Origin: [Haemophilus] felis
GTDB lineage: Bacteria; Pseudomonadota; Gammaproteobacteria; Enterobacterales; Pasteurellaceae
Assembly: GCA_002015125.1 (NCBI GenBank)
Contig: MUYB01000036.1
Span: 7,752 to 30,398, forward strand
Direction: 5' to 3'
DNA length: 22,647 bases
Numbering within the stretch: position 1 is the stretch's first letter; the number at the start of each line of letters is the position of its first letter. A program made the position numbers and the translations under genes. Below, in pieces: positions 12,915 to 22,320 of the stretch. A model generated the notes under the pieces. It made no database searches. It was not told the origin of the DNA and saw only the letters and a program-made list of their open reading frames with translations.

Positions 12915-14695
12915 AGCGAAAAAAAATTGTCGTCTTGGTTGTTATCGCTTTAATAGCAACCATAGGCACCGCTTTTCTAGGTATGTTAAAAGCAAGTGAA
13001 TTTGCTTATGACTGGCTAGGAGTAAAAAGCAGTCCAAACATTACAAGTATTTTTGACTTGCTTCATAGCGTATCTCAAGTAGGCGATTCAATGCCTAAAT
13101 TGAATAAATTAAAAATTTTTGGTGCATTAGCAATTGGATTTTTAATTACCATTAGCCCCTTAATCTTGCTTGTTATCATTCTTATAGGCTTAAAACCAAA
13201 AGAAGAATTATACGGCTCTGCAAGATTTGCAACGCTTCAGGAAGTACAAAAAGCAGGTTTACTACCAACAGCCAAAGAAAGAGCAGAGAGAAAATTTCCC
13301 TCTGTTCTGATTGGTAAATTGAAAGATAAATTTATGCACTTTTCAGGGCAACAATTTATCTATTTAGCAGCCCCTACTCGTTCAGGTAAGGGGGTTGGTA
13401 TCGTAATTCCAAACTTGCTTAATTACCCTGATAGCGTAGTCGTTGTTGATATTAAATTTGAAAATTTTCTCTATACCGCAGGATTTAGAGAACAACAAGG
13501 GCAAGAGGTTTTTTTATTCTCGCCTGATGGCTATTCAGAAAGCGAAGAGGCTAGACAAAAAGGAATTATCAGATCACACCGTTACAATCCATTGCATTAT
13601 GTTAGACGTGATATGAAATATCGAGATAGCGATATTCAGAAAATTTTTACAAGCATTTTTCCGCCTAAAGCAGGCGATCCGTGGAATGACTTAGCCGCTA
13701 ATTTTGCAAGGGGAATGACTGCTTATTTAATGGACTTGGAAAAAAAGGGAGAAATAAAACCTGAAGAAGTTACATTCCCTAAATTAGTGGAATTAGGGGG
13801 TGAAAAAGGCGGTTACGTTGGCGTAATGACAAGGGCAATACAAGAACACGATGAGGGCGTATGTAAACTATCGCCTGCTTGTTTAGCAGAATTTAATAAA
13901 TTTATTGCATTACACGAAAAAGGGCAACAATCAGTATTGATGAGCTTTAATGCGGAAATGGGTATTTATACAACCCCAACCTGTAAAGCAGCTATGAGTG
14001 GAAACGATTTTGATTTTAACGATTTACGCAAAAAAAGAATGTCGCTTTACGTGGGCTTAACGCCTAACGGACTTGTTACTTACTCTAAGCTAATTAACTT
14101 ATTCTTTTCGCAGTTGATTATGGCAAATACGCAAGTAATGCCTGAACACGATAAGGAACTGAAATATCAAATCTTACTAGTACTTGATGAATTTCCTGCT
14201 CTCGGTGCGGTAAATATTCTTGCTGACGCAATAGGATTTACCGCAGGTTATAACGTGCGATATTTGATTATCGTACAAGATCACTCACAAACGGAAGCGA
14301 TTTACGGCAAAGAAAGAGCAACAAATATTAGAAAAAACTGTGCTGTACAGTTGATTTATCCACCTAAAACTGTTGATGAGCAAACTAAACAAATTAGTGA
14401 AACGCTAGGATATAAAACAGTTAAGAAGAAAGAACATAGCCGTTCATCTTCATGGGGAAAAATAACGAACAGTACAAGCAATAGAGAACAACAACGTGCT
14501 TTAATGCTTCCACAAGAAATAGTAGAGCTTGGCACAATAAACCATAAATCAGGCGTATCTCTAAAAGAGATCGTAATTATGGAAAAGGTGAAGCCGTTTA
14601 TCGCTGACAAAATTATCTATTTTGATGAACCAGCTTTTGCTAAACGCAAAGAGGAAGCGATTCAACATATCCCTAGAATTCCCACATTGTTTTAA
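12899..14695 (+). CDS. virD4: VirD4/TraG-type coupling protein
   Basis: The 598-residue T4SS coupling ATPase recruits the relaxase-DNA complex to the channel. Two N-terminal transmembrane helices (about residues 9-28 and 74-97) are followed by the family block EELYGSARFAT, then Walker A APTRSGKGVG (158-167). Walker B is LLVLDEFPALG, near residue 430, followed by IVQDHSQTEAIYG. Its presence together with the VirB set shows a conjugation rather than effector-only system. Start context: the G9 tract. Confidence 0.95.
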   Translation: MAEPIERKKIVVLVVIALIATIGTAFLGMLKASEFAYDWLGVKSSPNITSIFDLLHSVSQVGDSMPKLNKLKIFGALAIGFLITISPLILLVIILIGLKPKEELYGSARFATLQEVQKAGLLPTAKERAERKFPSVLIGKLKDKFMHFSGQQFIYLAAPTRSGKGVGIVIPNLLNYPDSVVVVDIKFENFLYTAGFREQQGQEVFLFSPDGYSESEEARQKGIIRSHRYNPLHYVRRDMKYRDSDIQKIFTSIFPPKAGDPWNDLAANFARGMTAYLMDLEKKGEIKPEEVTFPKLVELGGEKGGYVGVMTRAIQEHDEGVCKLSPACLAEFNKFIALHEKGQQSVLMSFNAEMGIYTTPTCKAAMSGNDFDFNDLRKKRMSLYVGLTPNGLVTYSKLINLFFSQLIMANTQVMPEHDKELKYQILLVLDEFPALGAVNILADAIGFTAGYNVRYLIIVQDHSQTEAIYGKERATNIRKNCAVQLIYPPKTVDEQTKQISETLGYKTVKKKEHSRSSSWGKITNSTSNREQQRALMLPQEIVELGTINHKSGVSLKEIVIMEKVKPFIADKIIYFDEPAFAKRKEEAIQHIPRIPTLF

Positions 14696-14711
14696 TATAC
14701 AGAGGTGAATT

Positions 14712-15350
14712 ATGAAAAAAACATTAACAGGATTAGTGATTGCCACGCTATCAAGTAGTGTATTAGCAGATTCCACAAGCCCACAAATTGACTATTTAAC
14801 AGGCGATTCTAGAACGGCTTGTGAAGTTATTTTATGCTTATCATCGGCACAGGGTAAAGGCATTTCAGAGTGTAAAGCTCCCTTGCGTAAATACTTTAGT
14901 ATTAAAGCAAGGAAATGGCATAAAACACTCCAAAAACGACGTGCATTTTTAGATTTATGCCCTGCTGCAAATGAAAATGCCAAAATGTCGGCTCTTACAA
15001 CCGCAATTCAACATCAAGAATACGCTTGTGACGCTGAAACATTGAATAGCAGAACAGAAATTAGAACAAGATGGGTATCTGATGGTGAGGGAAGAAATAG
15101 AGGTGTTGTAAGAACGTACAGAACACAAAGCTATATGCCTAAATTCTGTGAAGATTTATATAATCACGAATTTACAGAGTATCATCAAATTAAAAAACCA
15201 AAATATACTTGTGATGGTAAATGGTACAGTGAATATGATTGGGATAGAGGATTTACAAGAGTTGTCGTTTCTAAAAAATATAATCGCAGAACTGACAATT
15301 ACGATTATCAATATAAAGATGTTCCTATCAAAAAACAGTGTTGGGAGTAA
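14712..15350 (+). CDS. trbM: TrbM/KikA-like periplasmic conjugation protein
   Basis: The 212-residue secreted protein has a signal peptide (cleavage likely after VLA, residue 19) and eight cysteines in the mature part, consistent with disulfides. The segment ACEVILCLSSAQGKGISEC, then LRKYFSI, then FLDLCPA, matches the TrbM-type domain of IncP and related transfer systems, which act in the periplasm or at the outer membrane in an unclear role. The C-terminal 90 residues are rich in Y, R and K (KPKYTCDGKWYSEYDWDRG). It follows virD4 by 16 nt with GAGGTG as ribosome site. Assigned from domain pattern; gene symbol by similarity only. Confidence 0.75.
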   Translation: MKKTLTGLVIATLSSSVLADSTSPQIDYLTGDSRTACEVILCLSSAQGKGISECKAPLRKYFSIKARKWHKTLQKRRAFLDLCPAANENAKMSALTTAIQHQEYACDAETLNSRTEIRTRWVSDGEGRNRGVVRTYRTQSYMPKFCEDLYNHEFTEYHQIKKPKYTCDGKWYSEYDWDRGFTRVVVSKKYNRRTDNYDYQYKDVPIKKQCWE

Positions 15351-15353
15351 ATT

Positions 15354-15404
15354 ATGACTATTGAAATTCAAATTCTAGATCAACAAAACAAAAAAGGAGC
15401 TTAA
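15354..15404 (+). CDS. 16-codon leader ORF in front of ssb
   Basis: ATG at 15354 follows the stop of the TrbM-like gene by 3 nt and has GGGAG as ribosome site. The 16-residue frame (MTIEIQILDQQNKKGA) ends 3 nt before the ssb ATG, and its last codons contain the AAAGGAG that serves ssb. It may be a real micropeptide, a translational coupler that keeps ribosomes on the ssb start, or chance. No homologue is known to me. Confidence 0.35.
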   Translation: MTIEIQILDQQNKKGA

Positions 15405-15407
15405 AAA

Positions 15408-15824
15408 ATGGCATATTCTTTAAACCAAGTAACATTACTAGGCAATGTGGGAAAAGACCCCGAATTAACGCAATTTGCAAGTGGTGATTTGGTTGCAACA
15501 TTAACCCTTGCAACTACTCAAAGCTATAAGCCTAAAGATAGCGAAGAATGGAAAGAAACCGTTGATTGGCATACGGTTAGAGCGTATGGGGCAATGGCGA
15601 AAATAATCGCTAATTATGTTCGTAAAGGTCATAAACTTGAAATTGTTGGGCAACTTAAAAACAACAATTACACGGACGATAAGGACATTAAACACTATGG
15701 CTATTACATCAAAGTAAATGAGGTGATCTTAATTGAGAAGATTCAAGGAAAATTTGCTGAATTACCAATTAAGCAAATTCAAGGCTTACAACCAGTTGAA
15801 GAAGATAGTGATATACCGTTCTGA
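15408..15824 (+). CDS. ssb: Single-stranded DNA-binding protein
   Basis: The 138-residue plasmid SSB has an OB-fold (residues about 1-110) with the usual blocks NQVTLLGNVGKDPEL, WHTVRAYGAMA and KGHKLEIVGQL, a short linker, and the acidic C-terminal tip DSDIPF that recruits partner proteins. It probably coats transferred single strands and supports replication in the recipient. It is shorter in the linker than chromosomal SSB. AAAGGAG precedes the start. It is followed by a weak hairpin and two further genes ending with topoisomerase III, a common plasmid grouping. Confidence 0.95.
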   Translation: MAYSLNQVTLLGNVGKDPELTQFASGDLVATLTLATTQSYKPKDSEEWKETVDWHTVRAYGAMAKIIANYVRKGHKLEIVGQLKNNNYTDDKDIKHYGYYIKVNEVILIEKIQGKFAELPIKQIQGLQPVEEDSDIPF

Positions 15825-15834
15825 ATTTTCACGC

Positions 15835-15857
15835 CCGATCTTGTATCGGTCTTATTT
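15835..15857 (+). terminator. Weak hairpin with T-rich tail after ssb
   Basis: CCGAT (15835-15839) pairs with ATCGG (15845-15849), followed by TCTTATTTTT. The stem is short, so this is a weak terminator or an operator between ssb and the next gene. Confidence 0.35.
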
Positions 15858-15872
15858 TTACAAGGCACAAAT

Positions 15873-16235
15873 ATGAAAGACGGCTTCAACTTAACCAGAG
15901 ATTGTTATATGAGCGATAAAGAACTCAAAGAAATGGGTAATCAAATGAATAAAGAAAATGCCTTTTTGAAAAAGGCAGTATCATTAAATTTACCTTTTGA
16001 CTTTTGCCAAACAGTTTATTCATTTTTGCTAAGCTCGTTCATTACCCCTGAAGGATTTTATCAAGTATTCAGCAATGTTTATTCTAATGATACCGTATTT
16101 GAATATCTTGAAAAGATGGTAAAAAATGATTTGTTGATTATTGATGAACAAGACACAGAATTAGGATTTGATGATACCAGTTTTTTAACATTACATAGCG
16201 AATACGACCCTAATCTTTCTAAAGAAGAGGCTTAA
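15873..16235 (+). CDS. Hypothetical protein, 120 aa
   Basis: An acidic, soluble 120-residue protein with no signal peptide or membrane segment. The middle (about 36-95) looks helical with aromatic-rich stretches (FDFCQTVYSFLLSSF, FYQVFSNVYS), and the C-terminus is acidic (DEQDTELGFDD). The chosen start has AAGG a few nt upstream; an alternative ATG at 15909 (MSDKELKEMG) is also possible. It ends 5 nt before the topoisomerase gene, so it is likely co-translated with it. I do not recognise a family. Context suggests a role in DNA processing or establishment, but this is only inference. Confidence 0.65.
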   Translation: MKDGFNLTRDCYMSDKELKEMGNQMNKENAFLKKAVSLNLPFDFCQTVYSFLLSSFITPEGFYQVFSNVYSNDTVFEYLEKMVKNDLLIIDEQDTELGFDDTSFLTLHSEYDPNLSKEEA

Positions 16236-16240
16236 AAACG

Positions 16241-18535
16241 ATGAAACTAATCATTGCCGAGAAACCACAATTAGCCCAAGTGATAGCCGAAGCTATCGGT
16301 ATTATGAGCCGAAAAGACGGCTATTTTGAGTGTAAAAACAATTACACTGTAACAAACGCCATAGGGCATATTTTATCGCAAAAAATGCCCGAAGAAATCA
16401 AGCCTGAATATCGAGAATGGAAGCTAGAGCATTTACCTTTACAGGTTCGCCCAATCCCTTTAAAGGTTACGGAAAGAACAAGCAAACAATTTCACATTGT
16501 GAAAGGCTTGTTAGAAAAAGCAGATACCGTAATCAATGCAGGCGATCCTGATGACGAGGGGCAATTATTAGTTGATGAAATCATTGATTTTTGCCATTTT
16601 AAAGGTACGCAACAGCGTATTTTAGTCAATGATTTAAAAGCCGAGAGTGCGAGAAAAGCCCTAGAAAATATCGAGCCGAACAGTAAATATATCGGTATGC
16701 GAAATAAAGCCCTAGCACGCTCACAAGCTGATTATTTATTCGGTCTTAACCTTACACGAGCCTATACCCTTTTCGCACGCAAAAAAGGCTTTACAGGCAA
16801 GCTCACGATTGGACGAGTACAAACCCCTACCCTTGCCCTGATTGTTCGCAGATACCTAGCGAACAAGAACCACAAAGAAAGTTTTTTCTATAACGTAAGC
16901 GGTATGTTTGCTTTTGGTAATGAAAACCTAAATGCAAAGTTAGTTATCACAGATAATATCGAAACTGACCCGAACAGCGAAAAGGAAAAACGGATCATTG
17001 ATAAAAGCATTGCAGAAGCGATTAAGACGGCTTGCGAAAATGCCCCTTGTTCGATTATATCGAGTACAGTCGAAGATAAGAAAACGGTTGCCCCGTTGCC
17101 GTTTTCGTTGCTTGATTTACAAGTAAGGTTAAATAATAAATACGGCTATTCATCTGATGAAGTATTGCGTATCACACAAGATTTGCGAGAGAAGCATAAG
17201 GCGATCACTTATAACCGCTCTGATTGCCGATATTTAACCGAAGAACAGCACCAAGAAGCCCCGAATACGTTAGATTTTTTAGTGGGATTATTGGACTTAC
17301 CTACCGCACAATTAGACAAATACAAAAAAGGGCGAGCCTTTAATCCTGAAAAGGTTACAGCCCATACAGCCATTATTCCCGTTACAGGGAATTACAAATT
17401 AAGTGATTTTACCGAAGAAGAAAAGCACGTTTTCACAGAAATAGCTCAACAGTATTTCATTCAATTTTTACCTGAAAAGGCTTACCAACAAGCCACAGTT
17501 ACGCTTGCTTGTAATGATTATCAGTTTAAAGCAACAGCAAGCAAAATAACCGATTATGGGTGGGCGAAAATTGTTGCCGATGATGAAGCGAAAAGCGAAG
17601 ATCATAGCGTTTTTAACTTGCTATCATCACTTAACGAGAGCAATCAAGACATTTGCTCAAGTGTTGATATTAAGCAAGAAAAAACGAAACCCTTACCGCT
17701 TTATACTGAAGCTACGCTATTAAAGGATTTAGCAAATACGGCTAAATACGTTAAAAACCCTGAAATCAAAAAGCTATTGCTTGATAAAGACAAGGGGAAA
17801 GAGGGCGAAAATGGGGGGATTGGCACGCCTGCAACCCGATCTGCAATCATCAAGCATTTGAACAACGTAGGCTTTTTTGAATATCAAGGGAAAAAACTTG
17901 TACCAACCCAAACGGGCATTGACTTTATTCAAAGTTTGCCCGATATACTGACTTATCCTGATATGACGGCTTTATGGTTCGAGCAACAGCGAGAAATCGA
18001 GCAAGGCAAATTAAGCGTAAATGCGTTTTTAGACGGAATAGAGCAATTTATAGGCGAGCAATTACATCAAGCCGAAAATGTCAAAATCGAAGCACAGGGC
18101 GAGCCTTGCGAGTGTGGAAAAGGCGTTCTACGCTTAATCAAGGGCGAGAAAGGAGCGTTTTTTTCGTGTACCGCTTACCCTGATTGCAAAATTACCAAGC
18201 CTGCATTAAATAACGCCCCTATGCCAAATTGCCCTTGTTGCAATGGCAACCTAAAAGGCAATAGTGCGGTTATTGAGTGCGTTAGTTGTGGGCTTAAAGT
18301 ATGGCGTAAATTCTTTGAAAAACCGCTTACCGATAGCCAATTATTAGCCTTACTGACAAAAGGCAAAACGCCTTTAATTAAAGGGCTAAAATCGAAAAGC
18401 GGTAAAGAATTTGAAGCCTATGCAAAACTGAATAAGGCTGAAAAGAAAGTAGAGCTTGAATTTCCAACAAAAACGGCTACGACTAAAGAAATGAAAGTAG
18501 TCAAAGTAAAACGGGAAAATTTAAACTTTAAATAG
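16241..18535 (+). CDS. topB: Plasmid topoisomerase III (type IA)
   Basis: This 764-residue type IA DNA topoisomerase relaxes and decatenates DNA through single-strand passage. The TOPRIM domain is at the N-terminus, with E7 in IIAEKPQ and the metal-binding acids in NAGDPDDEGQ (D102, D104, E106). The nucleophile is most likely Y324 in AITYNRSDCRYL. The conserved TIGRVQTPTLAL block is near residue 190 and GIGTPATRS near residue 527. Two four-cysteine zinc-ribbon-like modules lie at about 622-652 and 663-683, and a C-terminal basic domain follows. Plasmid-borne TopB of this kind (TraE of RP4) is common in conjugative plasmids with an ssb gene. Confidence 0.95.
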   Translation: MKLIIAEKPQLAQVIAEAIGIMSRKDGYFECKNNYTVTNAIGHILSQKMPEEIKPEYREWKLEHLPLQVRPIPLKVTERTSKQFHIVKGLLEKADTVINAGDPDDEGQLLVDEIIDFCHFKGTQQRILVNDLKAESARKALENIEPNSKYIGMRNKALARSQADYLFGLNLTRAYTLFARKKGFTGKLTIGRVQTPTLALIVRRYLANKNHKESFFYNVSGMFAFGNENLNAKLVITDNIETDPNSEKEKRIIDKSIAEAIKTACENAPCSIISSTVEDKKTVAPLPFSLLDLQVRLNNKYGYSSDEVLRITQDLREKHKAITYNRSDCRYLTEEQHQEAPNTLDFLVGLLDLPTAQLDKYKKGRAFNPEKVTAHTAIIPVTGNYKLSDFTEEEKHVFTEIAQQYFIQFLPEKAYQQATVTLACNDYQFKATASKITDYGWAKIVADDEAKSEDHSVFNLLSSLNESNQDICSSVDIKQEKTKPLPLYTEATLLKDLANTAKYVKNPEIKKLLLDKDKGKEGENGGIGTPATRSAIIKHLNNVGFFEYQGKKLVPTQTGIDFIQSLPDILTYPDMTALWFEQQREIEQGKLSVNAFLDGIEQFIGEQLHQAENVKIEAQGEPCECGKGVLRLIKGEKGAFFSCTAYPDCKITKPALNNAPMPNCPCCNGNLKGNSAVIECVSCGLKVWRKFFEKPLTDSQLLALLTKGKTPLIKGLKSKSGKEFEAYAKLNKAEKKVELEFPTKTATTKEMKVVKVKRENLNFK

Positions 18536-18579
18536 AATTTAAAGCTACCGCCCTCGCCTTTGGCTCGGTTGCTCAACTA

Positions 18580-18620
18580 AAAAAGGCGATTAAAAGACTT
18601 CGCTATTTAATCGCCTTTTT
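18580..18620. terminator. Bidirectional terminator between topB and the mob operon
   Basis: GGCGATTAAA (18585-18594) is a perfect complement of TTTAATCGCC (18606-18615). An A5 run precedes and a T5 run follows, so the hairpin can end transcription of topB (plus strand) and of the convergent relaxase gene (minus strand). Confidence 0.85.
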
Positions 18621-18635
18621 CAGTTTACGTTATGA

Positions 18636-21600
18636 TTAACGTTCCATTCCTTGATCTTTCACTTTCTGCTGTTTGACCTCTTGTCCTGTTGCATTGAGTT
18701 TCATATCTTGAGGACGATGCCCCCCTTTCATTGATTCTGTTCTAGTGATAGATCCTGCTTGAAGTTCTGATGTAGGCACATTGTGCTTTTTAATATCAGG
18801 GTGCTGTTGTAAAACGGCTAAAGCGTTAGGATCTTTCGCAATGACCGATTTTGCAGATTCCCCATTGATAGATACATTATATTTTGCCTCTTTTCTGTCA
18901 AATTTGAATTTAATATCATAAGTAAGATTACTAGAATCTTGAAGTTTAGCTTCAGTATATAATTTTTCTGATTGTGCTGATCGTTCTTCAGAATGTTGTT
19001 TATTTGCTGAAGTTTGTAACTGCATATCTCTTTCCCCCCAGTATTTAACCTCTGCTTGCTCAAAAGCCTTATTAAATTCAGGATCTCTTCGCAATTCAAC
19101 AATTTCAATTCGTTGCTCTTCAGTTGGATTACTAAAGAAGTTCTTAGCTACTTCATAGGCTTTTTCATCAAGAATCGCTTGTCTCTGTTCTTCAGGGGTT
19201 TGTTGTTGAACCTCTGCTTGCGGTGCTTCCGCTTGGGCTTCAGGGGCTTGTTGTTGAGCCTCTGCTTGCGGTACTTCCGCTTGAGCTTCAGGGGCTTGTT
19301 TCTCAATATGTTGCCCTGCTTCATTACTCACACTATCGAGAGATTCTGCCTTAGCCTCTAGCTCTAATTCTTTGCGTCGCTCCATTAGCTGCTCTTGTAA
19401 AGCAGCAGGTTTTAATATAATAGGTAAATTATGAGCTGCGGCTGATTCAACAACCATTTCTTTAAATTCTTTACTACCGCTAACCTTTAACTCATTACCA
19501 TACTTATCTATAGCAAGCTCTAAAAACGTTTTAATGTTTTCAGGAGATTGCATTTCCTTAGAGATCAACATTTGATTGCCTACGTCGGTACAGACCGTTT
19601 TACCATCGGCAAGGCGTTTATACTCAATATCGCCATTTTCCTTTTTGGCAATGCCTAGATTATTGAGCTTCATTACTTCCTCAAGAGCTTTATTTGTGAA
19701 AGCCTGCTGTTGTGGTACTTCACTTTGTTGAGAAGTATTAGCTTGCTTTTGCTGTTCTTGAAGCTGTCGCTTAATAAGAATTTGCTGCTGTTTGAAATTA
19801 TCTGCAAAACTAATTTGTTCATCAGCAGGTGAAATTCTGCCAAATTCATTGCCTAAAGCAATGTTTAAGCTGTCTTTAAATGCCATAGTGCTGTCCTCTA
19901 GTGCTTGGTTAGAATATCCGCTTTGTTGAAAAGAGAGCTTTTCACGTTCTAGTGTGCTTATAGCAAACTTTTCAAAAGCATTGATCCGCTCTTGACGCTG
20001 CATAGCTCTGAAAGAAGCGATTGCAAGCTCTTGATTGCGGATTTTTGGGCTATTAAAACGGCTATAAATCCGTTTTTTTTCGCCCCTGTACAAATTGCGA
20101 TTATCAACGTTGAAATTATGTAAGGTTAGTTTGATGTCTTTCTCAAATTGCCTTACTTCAAAAGTAAACGACTTGATATTTCGCTGAATTTCTAGGCTAG
20201 TAAGTTTTTCTTGGTTGATATTTTTGTTGGCTTGCCGCTCATAAATATAAGATAAAACTTCCTTAGCCTCTTTCCACTCAAGATGAAGATGTTTTGTAAG
20301 AAAATCAGAAGCGTTTAAATTACGCTTATTTACGCTAAATCGAGGGCTACCGTCTTTAGCGTAAGTTACCCTATGCTTTTTAGGATCAACTGCGTAAACT
20401 CGCTCTAAATGGCTTAAAAAGGCGTTAGGGTCGATATTCTTACGAATTTCTGAAAATTTGGCTAACTCCGCTTTTCGTTCTTGCTCTACTTGGTGATTCT
20501 TTGCCATAAATGACAAAGTATTAGAATCACTAAACTTAGGCAAAACGCTTGATTTTAGCGATTGTTTAGCCTGATATTTCTCAAATTCTGTAATAAATGG
20601 GCGTTTTTCGATATTCTTATCAAAAAGACTTTTTGAATAGGTTTTCGATGGTACGCCCTTAGCAATTTGAGAAAATGAACGAATAGATTTAGGCGGTTTT
20701 CCGTCCGCTATTCTTCGTTCATTAGATCTTGTTCTGCTTGGATCATTCCGTCGCAAAGAGGAATTATTACTGGGTTTTCCGTTTCGTAAATGAGCGTGTT
20801 CATTTTCGGGCAAAACACTTTTAGAACTTCTGCCTCTTTGATCTTCTCGGTGAACCATACGGCTATAGGACAAACTTGACAAGCGGCTTGCTTCTCTGGA
20901 AGCAGCCCTTGATTGTCGCTTTTGAGCGTAATCAAGGTTGGACTTGTAATTTCCCGTCCGTCTGCTCTTGTGAATATCTCTAGTGTGTCTGTATTTTCTT
21001 TCATGATTAGCTTCTCTATCCGCAAGTAAACGTGCTTTTTCGTTTGGCTCGGCTGCTGCATACAATTTACGGAAAGATTGAGTAGCAAAATTAACGTGTT
21101 TAATTTCTCGGCTTACTCGATTTTTCCATTCTGTAATATCAGCATTGATTTTCTCAATGCTTGGCTTTGTATAAGGTAATGTTTTATCAGTAATAAAACT
21201 CTCTTTAAAAATAGGGTGGTTGAGATTAGTAAACTTCTTATCGCCCTCAATTTTTACTGCAAAATACTGATTAGCCTTACCCTTATTTCTAATTTTGACC
21301 TCACCAAAATTAGCGAGCCTTTCTTGAAATTCTGAAAGGTTGTTTATCTGACCTTTCGCAATTTCATCAACAAGCTGTGTTTTAAGGGCTTGTTGTTTTT
21401 CTCCGAAGAAATCCCCTTTAATACGAGATAAGACGTTAGCGTGGTGCATATCAGCGTTTCTAACGTGATCTTTAGGGGTTTCTAAATTGTATTTATCGTT
21501 GATAAATTCTTGTATTGAATCTAAATAACGTTCGTGCTTTTCAACTAGCCCTACTGGAGAAAGTTTATTTAGAGTTAAAAGATTAACTTCAGGAATAACT

Positions 21601-21980
21601 ATATGAACGTGGGGCTTACGCTCTATCATTTCGCCAGTACGTTCATCTTTTACTTGTTGAATTTTTGGCAAATGTGCTTCTGCATAAAAATTAAATTCAT
21701 CATCACCATAAGCAGCCATTAGTAATTCTCGATAATCTGCTACTATATCTTGTAGAGTATCGTTACTAATTTCATTTTCTCTAAAAGAAAGAGTAATATG
21801 TAAATATCGCTCTTGTCCCTTATCCTGAATTGAATCAATAATTCTATTTGTAAGTGCAAGATCGCCCTCAAGAATAACCCTTTGATCGAGTTCATCTCTT
21901 GAAAACATACGACCTTGCTTCATACCTTTTTCGAGGTATTCTGCTATACCGTTATTCCCCCCTCCAAATCTAACTATCAT
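18636..21980 (-). CDS. Conjugative relaxase (MobA/VirD2-like)
   Basis: This 1114-residue relaxase should nick oriT and lead the strand into the recipient. The N-terminal domain (about 1-250) shows the likely catalytic tyrosine Y15 (NGIAEYLEKG) and the metal-binding histidines H103, H124 and H126 (YAEAHLP and KPHVHIVIP). H61 lies in YLHITLSF. The layout fits a MOBP-like family, though I cannot fix the subfamily. A region late in the protein (from about residue 758, with LAIDKYGNELKVSGSKEF) resembles the LPD7 domain found in many relaxases. Then comes an A/E/P/Q-rich tandem repeat (DNA 19201-19296) and a charged C-terminus. The start overlaps mobC by 11 nt and lacks a good ribosome site, so translational coupling is likely. 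Confidence 0.85.
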   Translation of the reverse strand: MIVRFGGGNNGIAEYLEKGMKQGRMFSRDELDQRVILEGDLALTNRIIDSIQDKGQERYLHITLSFRENEISNDTLQDIVADYRELLMAAYGDDEFNFYAEAHLPKIQQVKDERTGEMIERKPHVHIVIPEVNLLTLNKLSPVGLVEKHERYLDSIQEFINDKYNLETPKDHVRNADMHHANVLSRIKGDFFGEKQQALKTQLVDEIAKGQINNLSEFQERLANFGEVKIRNKGKANQYFAVKIEGDKKFTNLNHPIFKESFITDKTLPYTKPSIEKINADITEWKNRVSREIKHVNFATQSFRKLYAAAEPNEKARLLADREANHERKYRHTRDIHKSRRTGNYKSNLDYAQKRQSRAASREASRLSSLSYSRMVHREDQRGRSSKSVLPENEHAHLRNGKPSNNSSLRRNDPSRTRSNERRIADGKPPKSIRSFSQIAKGVPSKTYSKSLFDKNIEKRPFITEFEKYQAKQSLKSSVLPKFSDSNTLSFMAKNHQVEQERKAELAKFSEIRKNIDPNAFLSHLERVYAVDPKKHRVTYAKDGSPRFSVNKRNLNASDFLTKHLHLEWKEAKEVLSYIYERQANKNINQEKLTSLEIQRNIKSFTFEVRQFEKDIKLTLHNFNVDNRNLYRGEKKRIYSRFNSPKIRNQELAIASFRAMQRQERINAFEKFAISTLEREKLSFQQSGYSNQALEDSTMAFKDSLNIALGNEFGRISPADEQISFADNFKQQQILIKRQLQEQQKQANTSQQSEVPQQQAFTNKALEEVMKLNNLGIAKKENGDIEYKRLADGKTVCTDVGNQMLISKEMQSPENIKTFLELAIDKYGNELKVSGSKEFKEMVVESAAAHNLPIILKPAALQEQLMERRKELELEAKAESLDSVSNEAGQHIEKQAPEAQAEVPQAEAQQQAPEAQAEAPQAEVQQQTPEEQRQAILDEKAYEVAKNFFSNPTEEQRIEIVELRRDPEFNKAFEQAEVKYWGERDMQLQTSANKQHSEERSAQSEKLYTEAKLQDSSNLTYDIKFKFDRKEAKYNVSINGESAKSVIAKDPNALAVLQQHPDIKKHNVPTSELQAGSITRTESMKGGHRPQDMKLNATGQEVKQQKVKDQGMER
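19201..19296 (-). repeat. Two 48-bp tandem repeats within the relaxase gene
   Basis: Units at 19201-19248 and 19249-19296 differ at about three positions. Each encodes 16 residues rich in A, E, P and Q, forming a flexible linker between the LPD7-like region and the C-terminal part. Copy number could vary by recombination without loss of frame. Confidence 0.8.
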
Positions 21981-22320
21981 TTTCTAATTGTCTTTTTAGA
22001 TTATTATTTATATTGATTAAAAGATTTATACCCTTTTTAAATAAATCATCAGAAATAATACCTGCTTTATTAGCATAATTAAAATGACGTGCAAGCTGAT
22101 TTATATTATTTCCTGATTTATTTACAACCCTTAATATATTATAATAATCAATAGGCTTATTCTCGTTAAAAATAATATTTATATTATTTTCACGAGACAG
22201 GAATAATTCTCTAAAAAATTCAGATGAACTTTTATCGCTTTTTTTTAAAAGTTCTTCATAAGGCTTAAATTGTTCTTCTGTTAGCCTAAAGCTAATCACC
22301 TTAGATTTATTGCTTTTCAT
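21970..22320 (-). CDS. mobC: MobC-type relaxosome accessory protein
   Basis: The 116-residue protein begins with an RHH-like strand (SKVISFRLTEEQFKPYEELL) followed by two helices. It then carries the signature SGNNINQLARHFN (near residue 70), typical of MobC/TraJ-type mobilisation proteins that bind oriT and help the relaxase melt and nick it. AGAGGT precedes the start at 22320. Its end overlaps the relaxase start by 11 nt. Low GC and asparagine-rich stretches suggest the same origin as its neighbours. The adjacent upstream hairpin region is therefore the likely oriT. Confidence 0.88.
   Translation of the reverse strand: MKSNKSKVISFRLTEEQFKPYEELLKKSDKSSSEFFRELFLSRENNINIIFNENKPIDYYNILRVVNKSGNNINQLARHFNYANKAGIISDDLFKKGINLLININNNLKRQLENDS

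Noticed and set aside
15148..15371. Short ORFs on both strands over the end of the TrbM-like gene
   Set aside because: Shadows in AT-rich DNA; the TrbM-like frame has a signal peptide and cysteine pattern.
15350..15407. STAXI-like RNA element upstream of ssb/topoisomerase
   Set aside because: I could not find the tandem pseudoknot repeats expected for that motif in this short gap.
20708..21088. 126-codon minus-strand ORF within the relaxase gene
   Set aside because: Alternative frame of the relaxase, with no ribosome site and no domain signal.
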